Shown piece by piece: positions 35,314 through 45,135 of a stretch of 64,000 nucleotides of DNA. The notes under the pieces were generated by a model. The model saw only the letters and a list, made by a program, of their open reading frames with translations, had not been told where the DNA came from and did not search any database. The DNA comes from Candidatus Bariatricus faecipullorum (GTDB taxonomy: Bacteria; Bacillota; Clostridia; Lachnospirales; Lachnospiraceae). The translations under genes and the position numbers were made by a program. Location: contig DWYV01000002.1 of NCBI GenBank assembly GCA_019118525.1, positions 1 through 64,000 on the forward strand, written 5' to 3'. Numbering within the stretch: position 1 is the first letter of the stretch; each line of letters opens with the position of its first letter.

Positions 35314-35423
35314 AACCTCTCTCTGCTCCTTTTACAAATAGTACTTTCAAAAGAAACAAGAGTATTCTATACCCGTTGCCCTGCTTATGCAACCATAATA
35401 TTGTTAAATCCGGGAAAAGATTT

Positions 35424-36422
35424 TTACGCCCTCTTTTCGTCGGAATATCCTTCCAGAATGCCTTTCAGATATTTCCGGTACTCTTCCTTTACCGCTTTCG
35501 GTCCGGTGATGCGGATGCCGGTTCCGATTCCGGTAAGCCAGCCGAAAAACTGGGGGCTTACCGCCACCAGAATGTGTACCCGGAAATGTCCCTCTTCCGC
35601 GGGAATCAGCATGATATCCGTCCCGAACCGGTCCAGAATCACCCCGGCGATTTCATTCCGGCAAAGGAGGGTCACCTCTGCGTCATGGCCTCCGTACATT
35701 CCGAAAGTCTTTTTTGCAAATTCGGCCAGGTCAAAATCCTGAAATTTTTCCCGTCCGGTCCGCTCCTTCTCTGTGACACGGGCGTGACGCATTTTGTCCA
35801 CCCGGTAGTGCCGGATTCCGTCCGCCGCTTCGTCATAGGCAATCAGGTAATAATTTTCATCGTCCCAGGTCAGCGCCCAGGGACTGACCACATACTCGGC
35901 CCCGTTTTTTCTGGGAACCAGCTCCTTTCGAATGGTCCATTCTCCGTACTGGTACGCTATCTGCCGGTTTTCCAGAATGGCCGTGTGAATCTGGTCCACA
36001 TTGTAGAAGATGGTTTCATTTCCCGTTTTGGGCCGGTTATAGATAAATACATTCCGCTGGAGCATCCGGGCGTCGTACTCGTTCGTCAGATGTTCCAGCT
36101 TTTTTATCAGTTCTTCCGTCTTTCTGCGGCTGATAAATTTGGAGGCCTGGACGGCGTCCACCAGAAGCTTCAGTTCCGGAAGTTCAAATTCCCGCTCCCC
36201 GATATAGTAACCGCCGCCGGTACCCTTCGCCTGGAGCACATCCAGATGAAACTCCCGCAGGGTCTCAATATCGCTGTACACGGTCTTCCGGTCCGCGGAC
36301 AAATCATAGTTGCCCAGGAGCCGGGCGATATCCGCCGCAGTCAGCGGATGGGTCTCACTGGATTTTTCCAGGAGTATTTTCATCGTATACAGAATCCGTA
36401 ATTTTACTGCCGAAACTGCCAT
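35424..36422 (-). CDS. WYL-domain helix-turn-helix transcriptional regulator
   Basis: A 332-aa regulator with an N-terminal winged helix (LRILYTMKILLEKSSETHPLTAADIARLLGNYDLSADRKTVYSDIETL) and a WYL ligand domain (VSPWALTWDDENYYLIAYDEAADGIRHYRVDKM). WYL regulators respond to nucleic acid or nucleotide ligands in several systems. It is 36 bp after carB on the same strand, and a regulatory link with carB or the nearby restriction system is possible but not shown. Confidence 0.9.
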   Translation of the reverse strand: MAVSAVKLRILYTMKILLEKSSETHPLTAADIARLLGNYDLSADRKTVYSDIETLREFHLDVLQAKGTGGGYYIGEREFELPELKLLVDAVQASKFISRRKTEELIKKLEHLTNEYDARMLQRNVFIYNRPKTGNETIFYNVDQIHTAILENRQIAYQYGEWTIRKELVPRKNGAEYVVSPWALTWDDENYYLIAYDEAADGIRHYRVDKMRHARVTEKERTGREKFQDFDLAEFAKKTFGMYGGHDAEVTLLCRNEIAGVILDRFGTDIMLIPAEEGHFRVHILVAVSPQFFGWLTGIGTGIRITGPKAVKEEYRKYLKGILEGYSDEKRA

Positions 36423-36458
36423 CTCATCCTCCGTCTTCCGAAAACTGCCGCCGGAAAC

Positions 36459-39400
36459 CTAGGCCTTGTCCCAGATTTCGCTGTGAAGCTGCTGAAGGGA
36501 CTTCACTTCCCCGTTTCCATGTTCTTTCACATAGCGGATTCCTTTTGCCGTGGCCCGGGCCGCCGCGATGGTTGTCATGTACGGTATCTTGGCCTTAATG
36601 GCTGCTTTCCGCAGATAGCTGTCATCATGGACGCTGTCCTTTCCTACCGGAGAGTTGACAATTAAATCCAGCTGTCCGTTGGCAATCATGTCCAGGATAT
36701 TGGGCCGCCCTTCGTAGAGCTTGTTCACACGCTCCGCCGGGATCCCGGCCTCACGAATCATTTCATAAGTATTGCCCGTCGCCACGATAGAGAATCCGTC
36801 GTCCGCAAAACTCCGGGCAATCTCCACTACCTCCGCCTTGTCCTTCCGGTTTACGGAAATCAGTACCGTGCCTTCCAGGGGCAGGCGGGACTGGGTTGCC
36901 TCCTGCGCTTTGTAGAAAGCTTCCCCGTAAGAGGGAGAAAGTCCCAGGACCTCGCCGGTAGAACGCATCTCCGGTCCCAGCAGGGGGTCTACCTCCGGGA
37001 ACATATTGAAGGGGAAGACGGCTTCCTTTACTCCATAATAGGGAATCTCCTGCTCCTTCAGTTCCGGAACCGGTGATTTCCGCCCGGTAATCTCTGAGGT
37101 GATAATATCCGTTGCCAGGGGCACCATGCGAATGTTGCACACCTTGGAAACCAGGGGAACGGTACGGGAAGCCCTGGGGTTGGCTTCCAGCACATACACC
37201 TTTCCGTTCTCAATGGCGTACTGCATGTTCATCAGCCCCTTAACATGCATTTCCTCGGCAATCTTCCGGGTGTATTCCTTAATGGTCTTTACATTTTCCT
37301 CCGAAATATGCACAGACGGAATGATGCAGGCGGAGTCGCCGGAGTGTACGCCGGCCAGCTCAATATGCTCCATTACCGCGGGCACAAAGGCATGGGTGCC
37401 GTCGCTGATAGCATCTGCCTCGCACTCCAGGGCATGATTCAAAAACCGGTCAATCAGAATCGGTCTGTCCGGAGTCACGCCTACGGCCGCTTTCATATAA
37501 TCTTCCATGCTCTCGTCGTCATACACCACTTCCATGCCGCGGCCTCCCAGTACATAAGAGGGCCGGACCATCACCGGATAACCGATGGAATGGGCGATGG
37601 AAAGTGCTTCCTCCACCGTAGTTGCCATACCGGATTCCGGCATGGGGATTTCCAGCTTTTCCATCATGGCCCGGAACTGGTCCCGGTCCTCGGCCAGGTC
37701 AATGACAGCCGGGGAGGTACCCAGAATTTTTACGCCGTTTTTCTCCAGCTGGGAAGCCAGGTTCAGCGGCGTCTGTCCACCAAACTGGGCGATAACGCCC
37801 AGCGGTTTTTCTTTCTTATAAATACTCAGCACGTCTTCCAGGGTCAGCGGCTCAAAATAGAGCTTGTCGGAAGTATCGTAGTCGGTAGAAACCGTCTCCG
37901 GGTTACAGTTTACAATAATGGTCTCAAATCCCAGCTTCTTCAGGGCCAGTGCGGCGTGAACACAGCAGTAGTCAAACTCAATTCCCTGGCCAATCCGGTT
38001 GGGGCCTCCGCCCAGAATCATAATCTTCGGCCGGTCCGTATTTACCGGGTTTTTATCCGGCGCGTTGTAGGTGGAATAATAGTAGGCGCTGTCGGGCGTG
38101 CCGCTTACATGGACGCCCTCCCATGCTTCCTCCACGCCAAGGGCCGTTCTCCGGTTCCGCACATCGTCTTCGGACACTTCCAGAAGCTGGCTTAAATACT
38201 TGTCGGAGAAACCGTCCTTCTTTGCCTGAACCAGAAGTTCATCCTCCGGCAGTCCGCCTTTGTACTTCAGGAGCGCCTCTTCTTCCTCCACCAGTTCCTT
38301 CATCTGTTCGATAAACCAGGCTTTCACTCTGGTAATCCGGTGCAGTTCCTCCACCGCAGCGCCTTTGCGCAGGGCTTCATACATCAGGAAATGCCGTTCG
38401 CTGGAAGGCGTTACCAGCATCTGCAGCAGTTCTTCTTTTGATTTTTCGTGGAAATCTTTTGCCCATCCCAGGCCGTACCGTCCGGTTTCCAGACTGCGGA
38501 TGGCTTTCTGGAATGCCTCCTTATAAGTCTTTCCGATGCTCATGACCTCACCTACAGCCCGCATCTGGGTTCCCAGCTTATCTTCCACGCCCTTGAATTT
38601 TTCGAAAGCCCACCGGGCAAATTTGATAACCACATAATCTCCGTCCGGCACGTATTTGTCCAGGGTGCCGTATTTCCCGCAGGGGATGTCTTTCAGGGTC
38701 AGTCCTGCCGCCAGCATGGCGGAAACCAGGGCAATGGGGAATCCCGTCGCCTTGGAAGCCAGCGCGGAGGAACGGGAAGTTCTGGGATTGATTTCAATCA
38801 CCACAATCCGGTCGCTGACCGGGTCGTGGGCAAACTGCACGTTGGTTCCCCCGATAACCTGCACGGACTCGACAATCCGGTAAGCCTGCTCCTGCAGCCG
38901 TTTCTGGCATTCCTCGGAAATAGTCAGCATGGGCGCGGAACAGAAAGAGTCTCCCGTGTGCACACCCATGGGGTCGATATTTTCAATAAAGCAGACGGTA
39001 ATCATGTTATTTTCGGAATCCCGGACAATCTCCAGTTCCAGCTCTTCCCAGCCCAGCACGGACTCTTCCACCAGCACCTGCCCCACCAGGCTGGCCTGCA
39101 GTCCTCTGGCACAGACTGTCTTCAGCTCTTCTTTGTTATAAACCAGTCCGCCGCCTGCTCCGCCCATGGTATAGGCAGGCCGCAGAACTACCGGATAGCC
39201 CAGTTCGTCCGCAATGGCCAGCGCCTCTTCCACGCTGTAGGCAACCTGGCTTCTTGCCATCTCAATCCCCAGCGCATTCATGGATTTCTTAAACTCAATC
39301 CGGTCCTCGCCCCGTTCAATGGCGTCCACCTGGACTCCGATAACCTGCACATGATACTTGTCCAGAATCCCCGCTTTGGAAAGTTCTGCGCAGAGATTCA

Positions 39401-39686
39401 GCCCGGACTGTCCTCCCAGGTTGGGAAGCAGGGCATCGGGCCGTTCCTTTGCAATAATCTGCTCCAGCCGCTCCACATTCAGCGGCTCAATATAAGTGAC
39501 GTCCGCAATCTCCGGGTCCGTCATAATGGTAGCCGGATTGGAATTCACCAGCACAATCTCATACCCCAGCTTTTTCAGCGCCTTGCAGGCCTGGGTGCCG
39601 GAATAGTCAAATTCGCAGGCCTGACCGATGATAATCGGTCCCGACCCGATAATAAGTACTTTGTGGATATCTGTTCTCTTCGGCAT
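36459..39686 (-). CDS. carB: Carbamoyl phosphate synthase large subunit
   Basis: A 1075-aa enzyme with the duplicated ATP-grasp halves of CarB: the first starts MPKRTDIHKVLIIGSGPIIIGQACEFDYSG, the second PKIMILGGGPNRIGQGIEFDYCC. A C-terminal MGS-like allosteric domain follows (DGFSIVATGNTYEMIREAGIPAERV). It makes carbamoyl phosphate for pyrimidine and arginine synthesis. The start at 39686 is preceded by AGGGAGGA. No carA is adjacent, which is unusual but not rare. The restriction operon ends 80 bp upstream. Confidence 0.97.
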   Translation of the reverse strand: MPKRTDIHKVLIIGSGPIIIGQACEFDYSGTQACKALKKLGYEIVLVNSNPATIMTDPEIADVTYIEPLNVERLEQIIAKERPDALLPNLGGQSGLNLCAELSKAGILDKYHVQVIGVQVDAIERGEDRIEFKKSMNALGIEMARSQVAYSVEEALAIADELGYPVVLRPAYTMGGAGGGLVYNKEELKTVCARGLQASLVGQVLVEESVLGWEELELEIVRDSENNMITVCFIENIDPMGVHTGDSFCSAPMLTISEECQKRLQEQAYRIVESVQVIGGTNVQFAHDPVSDRIVVIEINPRTSRSSALASKATGFPIALVSAMLAAGLTLKDIPCGKYGTLDKYVPDGDYVVIKFARWAFEKFKGVEDKLGTQMRAVGEVMSIGKTYKEAFQKAIRSLETGRYGLGWAKDFHEKSKEELLQMLVTPSSERHFLMYEALRKGAAVEELHRITRVKAWFIEQMKELVEEEEALLKYKGGLPEDELLVQAKKDGFSDKYLSQLLEVSEDDVRNRRTALGVEEAWEGVHVSGTPDSAYYYSTYNAPDKNPVNTDRPKIMILGGGPNRIGQGIEFDYCCVHAALALKKLGFETIIVNCNPETVSTDYDTSDKLYFEPLTLEDVLSIYKKEKPLGVIAQFGGQTPLNLASQLEKNGVKILGTSPAVIDLAEDRDQFRAMMEKLEIPMPESGMATTVEEALSIAHSIGYPVMVRPSYVLGGRGMEVVYDDESMEDYMKAAVGVTPDRPILIDRFLNHALECEADAISDGTHAFVPAVMEHIELAGVHSGDSACIIPSVHISEENVKTIKEYTRKIAEEMHVKGLMNMQYAIENGKVYVLEANPRASRTVPLVSKVCNIRMVPLATDIITSEITGRKSPVPELKEQEIPYYGVKEAVFPFNMFPEVDPLLGPEMRSTGEVLGLSPSYGEAFYKAQEATQSRLPLEGTVLISVNRKDKAEVVEIARSFADDGFSIVATGNTYEMIREAGIPAERVNKLYEGRPNILDMIANGQLDLIVNSPVGKDSVHDDSYLRKAAIKAKIPYMTTIAAARATAKGIRYVKEHGNGEVKSLQQLHSEIWDKA

Positions 39687-39766
39687 GATACGTCCTCCCT
39701 GACATGATGATAGAAATTTCTTCTCTCTATTATAGCCGAGAACACCAAAAAGGGAAAGCAGTTTTG

Positions 39767-40561
39767 TCAAAATAGTGCTTTCCCTTCCAGATACCCCTGA
39801 TACAGTTTCCGGGCAGGCACCCGGTAAAGTTTCACCGCTTCCGGTTCCCTGCTTAAGAGATGATGAAACATCTCCATCCTGACTTCTCCCAGATACTCTG
39901 TCTCTTCTCCTTCTCCCGGAAACACAAATATATTTTCCACCTTTTCAAATCCGCCCTTCCGGATAAAATCCTGATAGGCCATCTGATACAGATACTGCTT
40001 TGCGACATCCTCCACACCGGGCGCATTTTCCACTTTTCCGTCCCTCAGGTACGGCAGATAGTATTTGGCGTCAATAATGGAAAAACAGCGGCTTCCGTCT
40101 TTTTCGGATATCCGGACAATGTCCGGCCTCAGGGTATGAGAAGATTCCGCCCGGATTCCCGTCCCGGCCTCCTGCCACTTTGGTTTCTCAATCAGCTCCA
40201 GCAGGGTTCTTCTGTCCCTGCGGAATTCTTCCGGTTTTCCGGTCAGAGGAAGATTCTGAATCCTGGTTTCCAGACAGTTTCCAAATGCCTGGGCGCATAC
40301 CTTCTCCCATACCGCATGAAAACTGCAGGTTCCGTAAAAGGAAAATCCTGTTTCCCCTTCCTGGCCGTCCTCCATTTCCAGATACTGATACAGCATGTGC
40401 AGTACCCGGCGTTTTCTGTCGTAAAACTGCACATTCTGCTCCTGCTCCAGGCGGTACAGAATAAAGTCCGTATCGCCAAATTCTTCCCTGTCCCCGGGGC
40501 AGATTCCCGGATCTGTCAAATCAAACAGCTCCGCCAGTTCCAGTTCCCTCAGGGTTTCCAT
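39767..40561 (-). CDS. LlaJI-family restriction endonuclease, C-terminal part (after in-frame TGA)
   Basis: A 264-residue frame directly following the TGA at 40562-40564 in the same frame as the 209-aa part upstream. It holds the nuclease-like core: LRPDIVRISEKDGSRCFSIIDAKYYLPYLRDGKVENAPG, a PD-(D/E)xK-type pattern (Asp in RPDIV, D-A-K in IIDAKY). ELAELFDLTDP and YRLEQEQNVQFYDRKRRVL look like the usual middle of McrC/LlaJI proteins. Combined length of both parts (474) is what this family needs. An ATG follows the TGA at once, so reinitiation is possible. Confidence 0.75.
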   Translation of the reverse strand: METLRELELAELFDLTDPGICPGDREEFGDTDFILYRLEQEQNVQFYDRKRRVLHMLYQYLEMEDGQEGETGFSFYGTCSFHAVWEKVCAQAFGNCLETRIQNLPLTGKPEEFRRDRRTLLELIEKPKWQEAGTGIRAESSHTLRPDIVRISEKDGSRCFSIIDAKYYLPYLRDGKVENAPGVEDVAKQYLYQMAYQDFIRKGGFEKVENIFVFPGEGEETEYLGEVRMEMFHHLLSREPEAVKLYRVPARKLYQGYLEGKALF

Positions 40562-41191
40562 TCATTCGCCAGCCACCTGCCTGTGAAGGGCCCGGAAATA
40601 GTCCTGCTCATCCTCATTTACCGCCAGTGTCCGCAGTTCCGGATAGAGGGGCTTTCCCTTTCCGGTGAGCACCGGCGTTCCCGCCAGCGTCTCCTCCCAG
40701 AGCACTTCCCCGCTTCCGCCGTTTTCCACAGACGTCCGGTAATTGGTATAGGGCCCGTATTCCAGATAATCATCCAGAATCAGAAGCATCAGGGCCAGAC
40801 GGTTCGTCCCTCCGTTTTCTTCCGTCTCCCCGGAACCAAGCTTCTGCTCCCTGGACTCGTATTTCCGCAGAACCTGAAGAATCTCTTTCAGTTCTTCCAG
40901 GGGCGCCTCCCCGGAGAGATACTTGGGACAGCATTTCAGCACCCGGCTTCCGTCCGTCATGATGCCCACGCAGGAGAATACCCAGACCCCGCCGTCCTCT
41001 TCCGTTTCCCGGAATTCCCGGGTCAGCTCCTGCAGTTCCGGCTGTTCCCGGTCTGCGGAATCATTTTTTACCATGCCCAGTCTTTTGAGCTTTTTCAGGA
41101 AAAGGTCCAGTTCTTCTTCCTTCATGTCCAGAAGCTGTTCCAGTTCTTCCTTCCGGTATTTTTTCTGTTCCCTGATATAGACGGATCTCAT
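40562..41191 (-). CDS. LlaJI-family restriction endonuclease, N-terminal part (ends at in-frame TGA)
   Basis: A 209-aa N-terminal part, starting 4 bp inside the McrB-like stop (ATGA overlap). It contains a helical segment (YRKEELEQLLDMKEEELDLFLKKLKRLGM) and a beta-rich part (VWVFSCVGIMTDGSRVLKCCPKYL), then NRLALMLLILDDYLEYGPYTNYR. It breaks off at EDEQDYFRALHRQVAGE before TGA, in the middle of what is one domain in relatives. Possible explanations are a nonsense mutation, two coupled cistrons or, less likely, Sec. No convincing SECIS hairpin follows. Confidence 0.75.
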   Translation of the reverse strand: MRSVYIREQKKYRKEELEQLLDMKEEELDLFLKKLKRLGMVKNDSADREQPELQELTREFRETEEDGGVWVFSCVGIMTDGSRVLKCCPKYLSGEAPLEELKEILQVLRKYESREQKLGSGETEENGGTNRLALMLLILDDYLEYGPYTNYRTSVENGGSGEVLWEETLAGTPVLTGKGKPLYPELRTLAVNEDEQDYFRALHRQVAGE

Positions 41192-42957
41192 GCTTCTTCC
41201 AGCACCTCCCGCCGGATTTCTTCTCCGAAAATCTGGATTCCGATACGGTCAAACGCTTCACAGATACCGGAATACCCTGCGGCTCCCTCACAGCCGCAGA
41301 ACAGTTCTCTCCGGCGCTGCCTTGCCGCATCCTCGAACAGATACATAAACACCTTGCTTTTCAGCGTATGCAGGAACCGGCCGTTGTCCACGGCCAGGTT
41401 TTCTTCCCCGGTCCGGAGCACCTCCCCGGAAAGGAAAAAAGGCCCCAGCAGTTTATCTTCGTTGACCCTCAGTTTTTCAGCCAGTTTCCGGTTCAGTGCC
41501 TCCCGGAGCCGGTTCCAGTTCACTTTCACGGTTTCCCCTTCCCCGTCCGGGGCCAGGAAGCAGACGTCCGCCATCTTTTCCGCGTTTTCGTCAATCCCGA
41601 TATAGTCGTAGTCCCACCGCCGCTTAAATGCCGTATCCAGCGGAAAGACTCCCTGGTCCGCACTGTTCATGGTAGCCCAGATATACATATTGGAAGGAAT
41701 CCGGATTTCCCGGCAGCACTCCAGCACCTGCTCCTGCTCTTCTTCCTCCATCCGGTCAAATTCCGGGACAAATTCCTTTGCCAGATACAGGCACAAATCC
41801 TCGCTGGCCGCCACCGGATACTCGCTCCTTCCTTCTTCCCGGTCCAGAAGCTGGAAAACGTCCCCGAATACCGCAGCCGGATTTGCCCGGTTAATTTCCT
41901 CCACAATCAGAAGAAAATTCCGGTCCGGGTGTCTCAGGGCCTTTACCAGTGTCCGGGTAAAAGGCCCCGGCACAAAGGCATAGACGATTTCCTCTTTCTC
42001 CATTTTCGGCTTGTAAGTTCCTACAAAACCGGCGTAAGTATAACCGGCATATACCGTTATCCGCTCGCAGCTGCCCTTCTCCGGGAAAAATTCCTGCTGC
42101 CTTTCCCGGAGACGGAAGCTTTTCCCCGTTCCCGGGGCGCCGAACACCAGGTAATTGTGTGGCACCGGAAGGGCCGGTGCGGTCACCGGGATTTCAGAAA
42201 GGGCCGTTAGAAAAGTCTGCCTCCGGGTTCCTTCCTGCTCCAGCAGGGACTGTATCCACTGTATATAAGGTGTCCGGGTATCCCGTCCCCTTTTATCTTC
42301 ATACAGCCAGTTATGCGTAATAACATAATTTCCGTCTTCTTCCACTATCTCTTCCCGGTAATACCGGAGATACTGGTTTTCATCCTGGCAAATATCTGCC
42401 AGAGCCTCTGTACTGCCCGGTTCCGGAACCTTTCTGAGAATAGGGAAATTATTCTTCAGTACATTCTGGCACCATTCCTGATCCAGCAGATGCGCCCGTA
42501 CTTCCCGGGTAAAGCAGCCGGCTTCCTTTAAAATTCGGACTGTCTCAAAAGCAAATTCCTTATTGCCCATGTCGTATAAATAAGACAGAGGTTTTTCACT
42601 GTCCGGCATCTGCCGCTCCAGAAGTTTCCGGTAAAGCTCCTGATATTCCCTTTTTCCGATGGGTATCAGAATTCCGCCTTCAGCCAGCCGTCTCTCCATA
42701 TCTTCTCCGGGGGACACACCGTTCTGTACTTCCAGCAGTTTTTCCAGCGTCACTTCCCGGCCTGCTGCCTCCATCACCTGGAACACATACTGGATTCCAT
42801 CGCGGCATCCCAGGACCCTATCTCCCGGCACCGCTCCGAAAAGCCCGGCCTCGTCTCCCTGCTGTTCACAGGAAAACCGCACCTGCTGTCCGCAGTCCAG
42901 AACGGTAAACGTCTGAACCAGGGAATCCACTGCCATCACAAAATACTTACTCATCAT
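41188..42957 (-). CDS. McrB-like AAA+ GTPase/ATPase subunit of restriction system
   Basis: A 589-aa motor subunit: Walker A VFGAPGTGKSFRL, Walker B FLLIVEEINRANPAAVFGDVFQLLD and sensor region ATMNSADQGVFPLDTAFKRRWDYDY, all typical of McrB and LlaJI.R1. The N-terminal 270 residues are variable. It would form the translocating ring that works with the LlaJI-type nuclease encoded next. It overlaps the preceding gene by 11 bp. Confidence 0.9.
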   Translation of the reverse strand: MMSKYFVMAVDSLVQTFTVLDCGQQVRFSCEQQGDEAGLFGAVPGDRVLGCRDGIQYVFQVMEAAGREVTLEKLLEVQNGVSPGEDMERRLAEGGILIPIGKREYQELYRKLLERQMPDSEKPLSYLYDMGNKEFAFETVRILKEAGCFTREVRAHLLDQEWCQNVLKNNFPILRKVPEPGSTEALADICQDENQYLRYYREEIVEEDGNYVITHNWLYEDKRGRDTRTPYIQWIQSLLEQEGTRRQTFLTALSEIPVTAPALPVPHNYLVFGAPGTGKSFRLRERQQEFFPEKGSCERITVYAGYTYAGFVGTYKPKMEKEEIVYAFVPGPFTRTLVKALRHPDRNFLLIVEEINRANPAAVFGDVFQLLDREEGRSEYPVAASEDLCLYLAKEFVPEFDRMEEEEQEQVLECCREIRIPSNMYIWATMNSADQGVFPLDTAFKRRWDYDYIGIDENAEKMADVCFLAPDGEGETVKVNWNRLREALNRKLAEKLRVNEDKLLGPFFLSGEVLRTGEENLAVDNGRFLHTLKSKVFMYLFEDAARQRRRELFCGCEGAAGYSGICEAFDRIGIQIFGEEIRREVLEEA

Positions 42958-43579
42958 CCACCTCCGTTCTGAACACGTACTTTTTCCAGATACAGACCCG
43001 GGAAATCCGGGCCTTTCCTTCCTGCACCTTTATCTCCACAATTTCTTTGCTCTTGTAGTCTCCCGCAATGCTCTGCCCGTCTACTGTCACATCGTATATC
43101 CGGGTCGCCTCAGGGGAATCCTGCCGCTTCCGGACCTCTCTCTGAAACAGCACCTCTACCGTACCATCCCCGGTCCGTGTGTCCGGGCCCAGAAGATCTG
43201 TCCGTCCCGGAGTCAGAATCTCGAACCCGTCCTTTACTTTCAGCAGGAAAAGGGAATCCCGGTTCCGGCGGCAGCTGATGAAAAAGCGGCGGTCGCCGTC
43301 CGGCGTCTTCTGCATTTCCAGCATCACCGTATCTCCGGCCTCCAGCCTGCGGGCACTGTAAAAATCCGACAGTCCCACAACCCGCTTTTCCCGCCCCACA
43401 GTATAGCGCAGGACAACCGGTGTGCCGGATTCTTTGTCCATAAATATGCAGTTTTTATCCGTCCGGGGAAACATCTCCTCTATGTCCAGTTCCCTCGGTA
43501 TCTGGATATACTTCTCATGGGTTCTCCCTTTTCCCAGCTCCGTATTGTTTACCCGTTTTATAATCTGGATAGCTTCCAC
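42947..43579 (-). CDS. Restriction-system protein, possible DNA-recognition subunit
   Basis: A 210-aa protein within the restriction operon. The two halves look beta-rich: VNNTELGKGRTHEKYIQIPRELDIEEMFP and TPVVLRYTVGREKRVVGLSDFYSARRLEAGDTVMLEM. The second, with its FYSARRLEAGD pattern, suggests an EcoRII-N/B3-like DNA-binding barrel; this is a tentative reading. Its overlap with the McrB-like gene suggests a matched function, perhaps target recognition. It is not present as a separate gene in the classic LlaJI operon. Confidence 0.55.
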   Translation of the reverse strand: MEAIQIIKRVNNTELGKGRTHEKYIQIPRELDIEEMFPRTDKNCIFMDKESGTPVVLRYTVGREKRVVGLSDFYSARRLEAGDTVMLEMQKTPDGDRRFFISCRRNRDSLFLLKVKDGFEILTPGRTDLLGPDTRTGDGTVEVLFQREVRKRQDSPEATRIYDVTVDGQSIAGDYKSKEIVEIKVQEGKARISRVCIWKKYVFRTEVDDE

Positions 43580-43617
43580 TGCGTTCCCTTTCCGCTTTCC
43601 GCTCTTTTTTCAAACTG

Positions 43618-45135
43618 TTACTGCGTGTATTTCTTTATCACTTTCGCAATCCCGGCCGCCATCAGAGGGGGCACCGCATTTCCTATCTGCATGTAGGTTT
43701 TCAGGTACGGCCCCAGAAACAGATAGTCGTCCGGAAAAGACTGCACCCGCGCCGCCTCCCTGGGCGTCAGACTCCGCACCTGGTAAGGATGAATGTGGGA
43801 ATGACAGTCCATCTTCAGGTGGGCCGTTATCGTCCGGCAGGGTCTGTCCGGAATAAGTTTAAAATATTTATCCTTAAAGCAGTGATTCCGGTGGGCATAA
43901 GGCATAATGTCCGCAATTTTTTCATCGGTAGCATCGTCCCCCGGATTCAGCCTGCGGTAAATTTCGTAGTTCACATCGCTGACATACCGGGCCTTGTGAT
44001 TGAAGAGGAAGGGAATCTCCCGGTCTCCGTTAATCAGCCGGAGATAGGGATTCCGGTACACTCCCTGCCGGTTTACATCTATCTTCTTTCCCGTAGTTTC
44101 GCTGTCCACCTCGTTCTGATTTTTGATGCGGGGCGCATCCAGCGGACGGATTTCCTCCAGCGCGTCTTCCAGACAGTAAACCGGGTTGCCCTGGCAGTTC
44201 TCCCTGATTTCCTCAAACAGGGACTCCGGAGTAATTCCCCATTTCTCCTGCACGTCACTGCGGACGGCAATGTAGATAAGCCGCTCCCTGCTCTGTGCCA
44301 CAGAGAAATCCTGGGAATTCAGAAGCTGGCATGCGGCCCGGTAGGTATATTCCCGGTCTCCCCGGACAATGCGGAGTGCTTCGTAGTCCTCCACCACCTG
44401 ATGTGCCACCTTCATCATTCCCTTTACATTTTCCATCACCACAAACTTCGGCGCCAGTTTTTCCACTGCTTTTATAAAATACTTGTAGAGCCGGTTCCGG
44501 GGGTCGTCAATCACCCGCTGCCTGTTCGCCTCGCTGAATCCCTGGCAGGGCGGACCTCCCGCCACCACATCCGGCGCTTCCTGTATATAATCCTCCAGAT
44601 GTTCCACCAGTTTGCGGATATCTCCCCGGACGGTTTTCTCCGGAGGAATTTCCGGGTGGTTATACCGGTAGGTTTCCATACAGACTTCTTCCGTATCGTT
44701 TGCCAGTTTTATGGAAAACCCGGCCTGCACAAATCCCAGGCTGAGTCCCCCTGCCCCACAGAAAAAATCCACAAGGGACGGCTTTTTTTCCGTCTCCTCC
44801 CGCTTCTGCCATTCCCGTCTCCCTTTGCCGGAGAGCCGGTCCACAAGTCCTTCCGTCTCTTCCCGGTGGGTGCACACAAAGGCCACTGCTTCCCGGAAGG
44901 CCGGCCATTCTTTCCCCAGCACCTCTTCCAGCACCGGCAGGTCCTGTCCGCTTTCTATGACTCCTGTATCCTGCAGTTCTTTCAGAAATTCCCCGGGCTG
45001 CACGTTCTCAGACTCCGGGGTTATCCCCTGCTTTTCGCAGAATACCTGCACCAGCCGGGTATAAACCCCCGCCAGCTCCAGGAATTCTTTTTTCTCCGTT
45101 TTTTCTTTCAGACTGCTCACAGGCTGAAACATCAT
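43618..45135 (-). CDS. DNA (cytosine-5) methyltransferase of LlaJI-like system
   Basis: A 505-aa C5-methyltransferase. After a 115-residue N-terminal extension it has motif I LVDFFCGAGGLSLGFVQAGF, the catalytic Cys in VAGGPPCQGFSEANR, motif VI FVVMENVKGMM and a C-terminal motif X (YMQIGNAVPPLMAAGIAK). Together with the fused methyltransferase upstream, it would methylate the two strands of an asymmetric site, the arrangement known for LlaJI. It overlaps the upstream gene by 4 bp (ATGA). Confidence 0.92.
   Translation of the reverse strand: MMFQPVSSLKEKTEKKEFLELAGVYTRLVQVFCEKQGITPESENVQPGEFLKELQDTGVIESGQDLPVLEEVLGKEWPAFREAVAFVCTHREETEGLVDRLSGKGRREWQKREETEKKPSLVDFFCGAGGLSLGFVQAGFSIKLANDTEEVCMETYRYNHPEIPPEKTVRGDIRKLVEHLEDYIQEAPDVVAGGPPCQGFSEANRQRVIDDPRNRLYKYFIKAVEKLAPKFVVMENVKGMMKVAHQVVEDYEALRIVRGDREYTYRAACQLLNSQDFSVAQSRERLIYIAVRSDVQEKWGITPESLFEEIRENCQGNPVYCLEDALEEIRPLDAPRIKNQNEVDSETTGKKIDVNRQGVYRNPYLRLINGDREIPFLFNHKARYVSDVNYEIYRRLNPGDDATDEKIADIMPYAHRNHCFKDKYFKLIPDRPCRTITAHLKMDCHSHIHPYQVRSLTPREAARVQSFPDDYLFLGPYLKTYMQIGNAVPPLMAAGIAKVIKKYTQ

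Noticed and set aside
38448-39707. Long plus-strand frame (419 codons) opposite carB
   Set aside because: Shadow of the highly constrained carB sequence; composition is not protein-like.
40545-40564. Confident Sec call for the TGA in the LlaJI-type nuclease
   Set aside because: No strong hairpin lies at SECIS distance, and Sec in a restriction nuclease would be very unusual; kept only as a question.
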